DNA from: Bacteroidales bacterium
Lineage (GTDB): Bacteria > Bacteroidota > Bacteroidia > Bacteroidales > P3
Direction of reading: 5' to 3'
Assembly: GCA_017480225.1 (NCBI GenBank)
Contig: JAFVBB010000013.1
Coordinates: 1 to 64,000, forward strand
Length of the DNA stretch: 64,000 bases
The notes beneath the pieces are model-generated. The model was not told the DNA's origin and searched no databases. It worked only from the letters and a program-made list of their open reading frames with translations. Made by a program: the position numbers and the translations under genes. Positions 1-6,263 of the stretch are shown here, in pieces (the first letter of the stretch is position 1; each line of letters begins with the position of its first letter).

Positions 1-825
1 GGCTCCCAACTGGTGCTCCAGCATGTGGCACTGGAAGTCGGTCTGCTTGCCGAGTTTCAGGATGCCGTTCTCGCCCATCGCCGAGGCCCACATCAGTTCC
101 GAGCGGGCATGGTCGTCGTCGGGATTGGCGGCGATGGCCTTTAGGTTGGCAATGACGCTGCGCTGAACGGCTTCGTTGATTTCATCGGACAGGTTCGTGG
201 CGTGGGGATTTCCGAAATAGGTTTCCATACAGTGCGACAGCGTGTCGAAGGCACCGCTGATGACCTGCCGCATCGGCACGGTCTTCGTCAGGTCGGGGTC
301 GAGGATAGCGAAGTCGGCAAAGCAGCCCCAAAGCGGACTCTTCTGTTTCTTTTCCTCATGGGTGATTACCGCGCCGTTGTTCTGTTCTGAGCCCGTGCCG
401 CTGGCGGTTACGACGACGCCCAAAGGGATGAAGTCCGTCGGCGTCTTGTGCGCCGTATATTCGTAGTCCCATATGTCGGTATCGAGCCGTGCCTGTGCAG
501 AGACTATCTTGCAGCAATCGCTCACGGAGCCACCGCCCACGGCAAGGATGAAGTCAACCTTCTGCTCACGAGCCAAACGTGCGCCCTCCAGTACTTTTGC
601 ATACGTCGGGTTAGGCATGATGCCTGCGAAATCGACAACGGTCTTACACGCTTCGGTCAGTATCGCCATTATGCGGTCGTACAGCCCCGTCCGCTTCAGC
701 GAACCGCCACCGTATGCCAGCATCACTTTCTTGCCGTACTTCGGCAACTCCTTCTTCAAACTCTCCTCGAAGCATCCCTGTCCGAAGTGTATGCGCACAG
801 GGTATTCATAATCAAAATTATTCAT
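1..825 (-). CDS. Iron-containing alcohol dehydrogenase, YqhD/butanol dehydrogenase type (partial, C-terminus beyond the left edge)
   Basis: An open frame of 275 codons runs from the ATG to the window edge with no stop. It reads as a group III Fe-ADH, which reduces aldehydes with NAD(P)H in the cytoplasm. The dinucleotide-binding motif GGGSVSD is at about residues 97-103. The metal ligands expected in the YqhD family are visible: Asp194 and His198 in GAFDTLSH, and His267. The fourth ligand would lie past the edge. It is the last visible gene of a three-gene minus-strand operon, starting 3 bases after the stop of the cupin gene. Related Bacteroidales loci often also carry an aldo/keto reductase; here only a remnant of one is left. 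The family assignment is firm; the substrate is unknown. Confidence 0.93.
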   Translation of the reverse strand, partial: MNNFDYEYPVRIHFGQGCFEESLKKELPKYGKKVMLAYGGGSLKRTGLYDRIMAILTEACKTVVDFAGIMPNPTYAKVLEGARLAREQKVDFILAVGGGSVSDCCKIVSAQARLDTDIWDYEYTAHKTPTDFIPLGVVVTASGTGSEQNNGAVITHEEKKQKSPLWGCFADFAILDPDLTKTVPMRQVISGAFDTLSHCMETYFGNPHATNLSDEINEAVQRSVIANLKAIAANPDDDHARSELMWASAMGENGILKLGKQTDFQCHMLEHQLGA

Positions 826-828
826 CGT

Positions 829-1758
829 TTACTCTTTTGGCAAATTATCATACTCTTCCTTGCTCAATATCTCGTCAGTCCAAACCACGGCGGGCTTGTC
901 GGGATTGGTGCCTGCTGCCAAGTGGGCGAAGCGGGAGTTGGCCGATGCACCGTGCCAGTGCTTCACGTCGGGCGGACACAGGACTACATCGCCGGGACGA
1001 AGCACTTCCACAGGCTGACCCTCAATCTGGTGATAGCCGATGCCGTCGGTCACGATGAGAATCTGACCGCCGGGATGCGTGTGCCAGGCGTTGATGACAC
1101 CCGGCTCGAACACCACATAGTGCAGCCCCGGAGCACCGGCCTCGTTGGGCGCATCCACCGTGTTTGCCAATCGGATGGAGCCGTTGAACGTCGGCAGCGA
1201 GAGTGTGGAGTCTGGTGCAGCAAACATCAGACTGTCGATAATCGTCGGATGGTTGTACTCTTCCAGCGCCAGTTTGTTGTAATACTCATCTGAAAGTGCG
1301 TTATCCTCGTCTGACACCGTCGAATCAGGTCGCCAAGCCGTGTCGTAGATGACCACCTGCGAGAACCAGTTATCCTTCGTCGCCCCATGCCAGTGTCGCA
1401 CGCCAGCGGGAATCTGCAGCACGTCGCCCTTGCGGAGCACCTGCGCTGGTCGGCCTTCCTCCTGATAGAGACCGACACCGCCAGTAACCAGCACCACCAT
1501 ACCGCCGTGACGATGCCAACTGCTGTGTGCGCCCGGCGCAAATGTCACCACGTTGGTCTGCGGGAAGTTGAACACCGAATCCACCGCAATCAGTGGCTTC
1601 AGATAGGCATTGCCCGTAAAGGCCGGATTGTCGATTTTGTCGCCAACAGGAAACGTTAATTGCTTCCTCGTCACCACATCTTCCGATGCCGCCTGTTGCT
1701 TGCTGCCACACGACGAAAGCAAGGTAGCAAGCATCCCAATAAACAATATCTTCTTCAT
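829..1758 (-). CDS. Two-domain cupin lipoprotein
   Basis: 309 residues. The signal peptide ends in a lipobox with Cys17 (LLSSCGS), so this is probably a membrane-anchored periplasmic or outer-membrane lipoprotein. Two cupin beta-barrels follow. Each has a histidine-rich first motif (WHRHGG, then WHTHPGG) and a second motif ending in the same residues, RHWHG and KHWHG. The paired histidines suggest a bound metal, but no catalytic activity can be assigned. The gene starts 1 base after the hydrolase stop and ends 3 bases before the dehydrogenase start, so the three are almost certainly co-transcribed. A role in small-aldehyde or quinone detoxification would be a guess from the neighbours. Confidence 0.88.
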   Translation of the reverse strand: MKKILFIGMLATLLSSCGSKQQAASEDVVTRKQLTFPVGDKIDNPAFTGNAYLKPLIAVDSVFNFPQTNVVTFAPGAHSSWHRHGGMVVLVTGGVGLYQEEGRPAQVLRKGDVLQIPAGVRHWHGATKDNWFSQVVIYDTAWRPDSTVSDEDNALSDEYYNKLALEEYNHPTIIDSLMFAAPDSTLSLPTFNGSIRLANTVDAPNEAGAPGLHYVVFEPGVINAWHTHPGGQILIVTDGIGYHQIEGQPVEVLRPGDVVLCPPDVKHWHGASANSRFAHLAAGTNPDKPAVVWTDEILSKEEYDNLPKE

Positions 1759-1759
1759 C

Positions 1760-2827
1760 CTACAGCCCTTTCTCCTTCAACCATTTCTCCACTAGGTCTG
1801 CAATCTCGGCGTTGTTCTTCTCCTGGAACATGAAGTGGCTGTTGCCGTGGATGTTCTCGTCGGGCAGGTAGATGACCGTCGCGTCTCCACCGTCCTTCAC
1901 GTACTGGGCGACGAACTCGCGGCACTGGTTCAGCACCATCCGCCAGAAGCCCGTCGACTGGATGTCCTCGGAGCCGTTCTCGATGTAGTCGCCAAAGAGG
2001 AACAGCATCGGGGTCTTGGCGGCCACGAACTTCTGATATTCGGGCGAGCCAATCTGCGGAGCAAAGCCCGGCTCTACGGCCACGATGGCAGCGATGTTGT
2101 CTGTGTCCGTTGCCCAGCCGACGCGACCGCCCTGCGAGTGGGTGATGTAGATGGACTTCCTGCCCGTCATCTGATGCACGTCGCCGAGCACGGCACTCAG
2201 GGCCTTGCCGAAGAGAGGCTCGTCGTAGTTGCCCGTGTTGGGTGTCATCTGGCAGAAGAATTCCTCCAAAGCCTCGCTGCCCTCGGGGAACTGCGAACCC
2301 TCGTAGCGCTCTGGTGCCACGCGGCCGATGCGGAAGTGCGTGTACCATGCCTGCTCGCCTACTTTGAACCGTCCGCCAGCGACGTCGCCCGGGTCGGTCA
2401 CAACATCCTCCGTCGCCCCCGCAGCACCACGTCTTGGCTGGTCAACGAGGAACACCGAATAGCCCTTCTTCAAGAACAAGTCCGACCACCCCTCGCGTCC
2501 GTCGGGCGTCGATTGCCAGCCCGTGCGCGTCTGTCCGTAGCCGTGCAGGAAGACCACCGGCGTACCGTTGCCACCCGCAGGAATCTGATAGAACGTGTTG
2601 GCATGATCTACGTGCGTCGTCGTGCCCTTGCGCTCGGGGTCGAGCCAGTTCTGCGTCGGGTCATACTCACCCGCAATCGGCTCCGTCACCCGTCCGCCAG
2701 ACGAGAACACGCCCTGCCGTTCAATCTCCAGTCCCTCTGTTTTCGCAGCCTGCTGCTCCGTGCAAGCCGCCAGGACGCCAGCCACCAAGGCCACTGCGCC
2801 GAATAAAAAACTCTTCTTCATATTCAT
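1760..2827 (-). CDS. Alpha/beta-hydrolase fold lipoprotein
   Basis: 355 residues. The N-terminus MNMKKSFLF leads to a lipobox with Cys22 (VLAACTE). An HGYGQ motif in the first third fits the oxyanion-hole region. ITHSQGGRVGW is the nucleophile elbow, with Ser in H-S-Q-G-G. A late NIHGNSH segment offers the catalytic His. Together these indicate a secreted esterase or lipase-like enzyme of unknown substrate. A second ATG two codons downstream is an equally good start. It is the first intact gene of the operon; its leader of roughly 200 bases contains the aldo/keto reductase remnant. Confidence 0.88.
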   Translation of the reverse strand: MNMKKSFLFGAVALVAGVLAACTEQQAAKTEGLEIERQGVFSSGGRVTEPIAGEYDPTQNWLDPERKGTTTHVDHANTFYQIPAGGNGTPVVFLHGYGQTRTGWQSTPDGREGWSDLFLKKGYSVFLVDQPRRGAAGATEDVVTDPGDVAGGRFKVGEQAWYTHFRIGRVAPERYEGSQFPEGSEALEEFFCQMTPNTGNYDEPLFGKALSAVLGDVHQMTGRKSIYITHSQGGRVGWATDTDNIAAIVAVEPGFAPQIGSPEYQKFVAAKTPMLFLFGDYIENGSEDIQSTGFWRMVLNQCREFVAQYVKDGGDATVIYLPDENIHGNSHFMFQEKNNAEIADLVEKWLKEKGL

Positions 2828-2842
2828 ATCATGTTATCGTTA

Positions 2843-2970
2843 TTAATATCCACTGTCAATTCTCTTCTGGCTGTCGGCATGGTAGCGGCGGATCAGTTCA
2901 ATCATCTCCTTTTTGTCACGTGCGTCACCATAGCCGTGATCATGCCCATACAGCCCGATGGCCGACACCT
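2843..2970 (-). pseudogene. Remnant of an aldo/keto reductase N-terminus
   Basis: One reverse-strand frame reads VSAIGL, then after disrupted bases HGYGDARDKKEMIELIRR, ending at a stop. Aldo/keto reductases of this type normally begin with a segment like GLGCMGMSHGYG followed by a helix resembling DKKEMIELIRRA. The missing GCMGM is readable in another frame just upstream, so at least one base appears lost. The (beta/alpha)8 barrel that should follow is absent. I infer a gene reduced by deletion to about 40 codons. It sits where a full reductase is expected in related operons. Too short for certainty. Confidence 0.5.
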
Positions 2971-3035
2971 ACAGGTCGCTTCCTAATGTTCTCTGTTGCA
3001 TATTCTCTTCATTTTAAGTTTGCCGTGTTAAACGA

Positions 3036-3362
3036 TCACGCTGCAAAGGTACACAAAAATCCCCGAATCTCTTTAAAAAATCGGAGATTCTTTCGCTTTT
3101 TGCCGAAAACTATTTCACTGTTATAATACTCCACTTGATAGGTCTTGCCGTCGGCTGCAGTTGTCGCAAAATTTGCGACAACTGAATCAATATTCAACTC
3201 CTCTGCCAGTGCGTTGTTGATGTGTTTGCCGATAGTCTTGACATCGCGATTGAAGAGAACAGCCATCTGCTGACGGTTGAGCCACACGGTTTCCTCGTTG
3301 AGGCGGACTTCCAATTTCAGCGAGGAGTCGGGTTGGTATAGTATAATTTCGCCTGTATCCAT
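3036..3362 (-). pseudogene. Truncated RhuM/virulence-type DNA-binding protein
   Basis: The first ~85 residues, from MDTGEIILYQ through WLNRQQMAVLF and NADVKTIGKHINN-like sequence (here NRDVKTIGKHINN) to YQVEYYN, match the N-terminal domain of RhuM-family proteins. These are about 330 residues and occur with restriction or mobile loci. Directly after YQVEYYN the family continues with a YDLDMIL-type stretch. Here the frame instead runs into a short lysine-rich tail and stops. I infer that a deletion joined the 5' part of the gene to unrelated sequence. The junction is near position 3115. Confidence 0.6.
3043..3050 (-). promoter_or_regulatory. Candidate -7 box for the hydrolase-cupin-dehydrogenase operon
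   Basis: TACCTTTG on the minus strand matches the Bacteroidota -7 consensus TAnnTTTG. No clear TTTG is found 19-21 bases upstream. It would give a leader of about 210 bases that includes the reductase remnant. Confidence 0.4.
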
Positions 3363-3403
3363 TATGCTTCTTTGAGAGCGATAGGCATACAACGTGCGAA
3401 GGC

Positions 3404-3415
3404 GCAATATATTGC
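3404..3415. promoter_or_regulatory. 12-bp perfect palindrome upstream of the RhuM fragment
   Basis: GCAATATATTGC is fully self-complementary and lies about 40 bases before the start codon of the truncated gene. It could be an operator left from the intact locus. The surrounding stretch between the RhuM fragment and the MFS terminator holds no other gene I can support. Confidence 0.3.
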
Positions 3416-3553
3416 AGGGACCGATAGAATATGTTGCCGACAGGCCGGTTTCGGCGCCGTGTGATGGGGCTGTGACAGCGTGAAGGCTCGCGGCTGCGGT
3501 CGGTGAGCGGCAACCTGCAGTGGTTGGTGACGCAAATTGTACTTAGCGGGCGC

Positions 3554-3590
3554 AAAAAAGCCGCCCGGCAAAGTGTTTTCTTGCCGGGCG
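3554..3590 (-). terminator. Rho-independent terminator of the MFS gene
   Basis: On the minus strand GCCCGGCAA pairs with TTGCCGGGC across a 9-base loop, followed by GGCTTTTTTG. It lies 31 bases beyond the MFS stop codon. Confidence 0.8.
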
Positions 3591-3620
3591 ACTGTGATGG
3601 ATGGCGATGCGGTGAAGTCA

Positions 3621-4763
3621 TCAGGCCTCTGGCGGCAGGGCGTGGTGGTGGCGGGTGAGGAAGGCCTGGAGCAGGAAGACGACGGCAACGGCGGCAGCCA
3701 CGGCATAGGGCGAGCAGCCGCAGGCGTCGGCTATGGGGGTGACCACCAGCGGCGAGACGAACTGGCCGAGGTAGAGCGCGGCGGAGATGAGAGGCATGAC
3801 GGTGACGGCGGCGTCGCGCCCGCCCTTGATGCTGGCTATGGTGTTCACGTAGGGCACGCCCACGCCGTTGGCCAGCCCTATCAACGCCGAGCCCGCCAGC
3901 ATCCCGCTCACGCCGGGCACCCATGCCAGCACGGCGTAGCCAGCCATGAAGAGCAGCGGCGACAGGTACTTCATCCACCTCATGGCGTTCTTCATCAGCC
4001 AGCCGAAGGCCAGCCCCACGAAGAAGGCCACCAGGTCGAGCCCCACCATGATGAGCGTGGTTGCCATCGGCCCCAGCCCGGCCTGCCGCGCGGTGAGGGC
4101 GAAGTTGGTGGGGTAGACGAAGAAGATGAGCATCGTGAGCAGCATGGCCGTCACCGAGGGGTGGAAGCGCAGCAGCGACGACACCTTGAATCCGCCGCCA
4201 GCCACCAGCCGCTCAGATGGCAGCCACACGGCCACCAGCACCACCGCCAGCAGCCCTGCCAGGTAGACCAGGAAGGCGTAGTTCCACTGCACCGAGGCCA
4301 GCACCCCGGCCAGCAGCGTGGCCACCACGCCGCCCATCTGGTTCATCGCCGCCGAGAGCCCCATCAGCCTGCTCTGCTCCTCGGACGGGAAGTAGTAGGC
4401 CAGCAGCCCTGTGGAGAGGGGCATCACCATGCCCACGCTTACCCCGAGCAACGCACGCAGCGCCAGCAGCACGGCTATGTCCTTGACCATGAACGCCCCG
4501 GCCCCGGCCACCACATAGAGCGCAAGCCCGGCCAGCGCCAGCGTGCGCGTCCGCATCAGGCGGCACAGCGGCCGGAAGAGGAAGGTGGTGACAATGATGA
4601 ACAGGGCGGGCAGGCTCACTATGAGCTGCAGCGTCATGGGCTTGCACCCGGCAAAGTGCTCCCTGATCGCCCCCAGTGCAGGTGCCACTGCGGCACCCGC
4701 CATGACCGTGAGCAGGCTGATTGACAGAATGGCGGCTGTCAGTCCGCTTTTGTTTTTCCGCAT
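3621..4763 (-). CDS. Major facilitator superfamily transporter
   Basis: 380 residues, almost all hydrophobic, with about 12 predicted membrane segments in two halves. The loop after the second helix (FRPLCRLMRTRTLAL) resembles MFS motif A, although the usual glycine-aspartate core is weak. N-terminus MRKNKSGLTAAILSIS is typical of a short cytoplasmic start. The family contains drug and metabolite exporters; no substrate can be read. It is monocistronic: a terminator follows and the upstream region is intergenic with a hairpin element. Confidence 0.88.
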   Translation of the reverse strand: MRKNKSGLTAAILSISLLTVMAGAAVAPALGAIREHFAGCKPMTLQLIVSLPALFIIVTTFLFRPLCRLMRTRTLALAGLALYVVAGAGAFMVKDIAVLLALRALLGVSVGMVMPLSTGLLAYYFPSEEQSRLMGLSAAMNQMGGVVATLLAGVLASVQWNYAFLVYLAGLLAVVLVAVWLPSERLVAGGGFKVSSLLRFHPSVTAMLLTMLIFFVYPTNFALTARQAGLGPMATTLIMVGLDLVAFFVGLAFGWLMKNAMRWMKYLSPLLFMAGYAVLAWVPGVSGMLAGSALIGLANGVGVPYVNTIASIKGGRDAAVTVMPLISAALYLGQFVSPLVVTPIADACGCSPYAVAAAVAVVFLLQAFLTRHHHALPPEA

Positions 4764-4864
4764 AGCATAGCGTTTTTTGAGTTAATTAAACCAGTGGAGT
4801 TTGCGCTCTACCAGGCGGAAGGCCAGTGGGTTGCGGCGATGAGAGGCCGCCCGGCCGTCGGCTG

Positions 4865-4892
4865 CAAAGATACGAAAAAAAACGTTAGGCAA
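4865..4892 (-). promoter_or_regulatory. Candidate promoter of the MFS gene
   Basis: On the minus strand TATCTTTG is preceded by TTG at a 17-base gap, slightly shorter than usual for Bacteroidota promoters. It lies about 100 bases upstream of the MFS start. The flanking 4764-4996 stretch holds no gene I can support. Confidence 0.5.
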
Positions 4893-4996
4893 GCCCCATC
4901 GGGCAAGAAAAAAAACGCCCGCCTGCCCTGACGTCGATGTCGGCGGCAAGTGCTGGTTTATAGGTGCTTATGAAAAGCCATTGCTGTATCTGGTTG

Positions 4997-5135
4997 AAAA
5001 CCAGCCTGGCAAGGCGTCAGGTCAATGTCAACACCGTCTGTTCTTCGATTGTTCTCCGATTGTTCTTCGATTGTTCTTCGATTTAGTATCGGAGAACAAT
5101 CGAAGAACAATCGGAGAACAATCGAAAAACAGACG
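4997..5135 (+). repeat. Hairpin element, copy 1 (symmetric subtype)
   Basis: A head of about 40 bp begins AACCAGCCTG and ends at CCGTC. Four 11-bp units follow, in order TGTTCTTCGAT, TGTTCTCCGAT and twice TGTTCTTCGAT (called A, B, A, A). After loop TTAGT come four complementary units of type B', A', B' and a mutated A' (ATCGAAAAACA), then GACG. Foldable core is 5035-5135. Four more copies occur in this window. It is between the 5' end of the MFS gene and the tRNA-Val terminator, outside any coding region. Confidence 0.95.
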
Positions 5136-5192
5136 TTCCAGGCAGCGTGCGGCCGCGAGCCTGTGAGGGCGTTTTTTTTGAGCCGTGCACTC

Positions 5193-5228
5193 AATAAACG
5201 GGCGCGGCCCGCGTTTGACAATGGCAAA
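5193..5228 (+). repeat. CAATAAAA-type motif, divergent copy
   Basis: CAATAAACGGGCG followed by GCGTTTGACAATGGCA resembles the motif seen in front of the DPP IV and phosphoesterase genes. A TTTTTTTTG run lies 11 bases before it. No convincing gene follows; the only downstream frame runs antisense through tRNA-Val. Confidence 0.4.
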
Positions 5229-5288
5229 TCAAAAGAAAAAGGAGGTTAATGATGTCGGCAATGGCAGCGCGCACGGCAGTACGGCAAC

Positions 5289-5316
5289 AAAAAAAGCCCC
5301 TCGCATTGGGGGCTTT
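5289..5316 (-). terminator. Terminator of tRNA-Val
   Basis: On the minus strand AAAGCCCCC and GGGGCTTT flank a short loop and are followed by a run of seven T. It starts 8 bases after the tRNA end. Confidence 0.85.
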
Positions 5317-5323
5317 GTGGCGG

Positions 5324-5398
5324 TGGTCTGTGGGAGATTCGAACTCTCGACCTCTTCCGTGTGAAGGAAGCGCTCTAAACCAACTGAGCTAACAGACC
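5324..5398 (-). tRNA. tRNA-Val (anticodon CAC)
   Basis: A full cloverleaf of 75 bases can be folded: acceptor GGTCTGT/ACAGACC, D-arm GCTC..GAGC, anticodon stem CTTCC/GGAAG around loop TTCACAC, variable loop AGGTC, and T-arm GAGAG/CTCTC around TTCGAAT. The anticodon CAC reads GUG valine codons. The 3' CCA is not encoded (discriminator A is followed by CCG). It has its own promoter and terminator. Confidence 0.95.
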
Positions 5399-5423
5399 GC
5401 TGTGTTCCTCTCGAAATCGGGCG

Positions 5424-5454
5424 CAAAAATACATACTTTTTTCAAAACTGCAAA
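5424..5454 (-). promoter_or_regulatory. Promoter of tRNA-Val
   Basis: On the minus strand TTTG, a gap of 19 bases, then TATTTTTG: a close match to the Bacteroidota consensus. The -7 box lies about 25 bases before the tRNA 5' end. Confidence 0.8.
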
Positions 5455-5466
5455 ATTTTTATTCGA

Positions 5467-6192
5467 ATGAGGCAAAAAAAAGAGGGGCTCTCGCAGACGC
5501 AACGGCTTGGTCTGGTCTGGTTTTCAGTGGGGTTGCTGATAGTGGCTGTTCTTGCGATTTTTTTGCCCGGAAGGGCTGCGAAGGAGCCGGAAAAGCCAAC
5601 GGCCGGGGTGGTGGACACCGCAATTTTGGGCACCAATGGCAACCAAAGGGGCTCATATCGGCGCAACGACAAGCCCCACAGCGGTTTGGCTGCCACTGGA
5701 AACACTGCGTCGCGGCCCCGCCCGGAGCCTGCCGCGGCCCCGCCGGTTGTGAGAAAACAGCCGCTGGTTGTGGAGCTTAACGATGCCGACAGCCTCACGC
5801 TGCAGCTGCTGCGCGGCATAGGCCCGGCAAGGGCGCGCGCCATAGTGCGCTACCGCGAGCGGCTGGGGGGCTTCGTCGACGTGCGCCAGCTGGAGGAGGT
5901 GTGGGGCATAGACTCTGTGTTGGTCGACGGGCTTTCCCCGATGTTGCGCGTGGACACGGCGGGCATCAAGCGGCTGCGGGTGAACACGGCCGGGCTGAAG
6001 GAGCTGGCACGCCACCCCTACATGGAGTACTATCAGGCGCGCGACATAGTGCGGCTGCGGCAGGGTGGCTTCCGCTTCGGGTCGGAGGACGACCTGCGGG
6101 CTGTGCCCTCGATGGCCGACTCCACGCTGCGCCGCCTGGCGCCCTACCTCGACTACACCGACACCGCCGTTTCAACAACGCGGTGTGAGTAA
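5467..6192 (+). CDS. Membrane-anchored helix-hairpin-helix (ComEA-like) protein
   Basis: 241 residues. One hydrophobic segment at about residues 14-36 anchors the protein, followed by a proline-rich linker. Then come helix-hairpin-helix units: LLRGIGPARARAIVRYRE carries the GIG hairpin of ComEA-type DNA binding. A second related unit (VNTAGLKELARHPYMEYYQA) and a third weak one follow. ComEA proteins bind incoming DNA during uptake; in Bacteroidota such proteins are common but their role is not proven. It starts 13 bases from the tRNA-Val promoter on the other strand. No competence genes are nearby. Confidence 0.85.
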   Translation: MRQKKEGLSQTQRLGLVWFSVGLLIVAVLAIFLPGRAAKEPEKPTAGVVDTAILGTNGNQRGSYRRNDKPHSGLAATGNTASRPRPEPAAAPPVVRKQPLVVELNDADSLTLQLLRGIGPARARAIVRYRERLGGFVDVRQLEEVWGIDSVLVDGLSPMLRVDTAGIKRLRVNTAGLKELARHPYMEYYQARDIVRLRQGGFRFGSEDDLRAVPSMADSTLRRLAPYLDYTDTAVSTTRCE

Positions 6193-6231
6193 CTTTGGGG
6201 CATGGCCGCGCTCCGGCCGCGCCTTTATGTG

Positions 6232-6239
6232 TATTTTTG
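6232..6239 (+). promoter_or_regulatory. Candidate -7 box before the 1509-residue protein gene
   Basis: TATTTTTG sits 24 bases before the ATG. No TTTG is found at the proper distance, so this is a weak call. Confidence 0.4.
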
Positions 6240-6263
6240 CAGTTTGAACCAAACACAGTGACA

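Noticed and set aside
5039-5131. CRISPR array
   Set aside because: Units are only 11 bp, contiguous and arranged as a palindrome; no spacers and no cas genes.
4958-5227. Short open frames inside the hairpin copies, encoding repeated peptides such as SVLRLFSDCSSIVLR
   Set aside because: The frames come from the 11-bp units themselves and occur in all copies in several frames and both strands; no start region or conservation apart from the DNA repeat.
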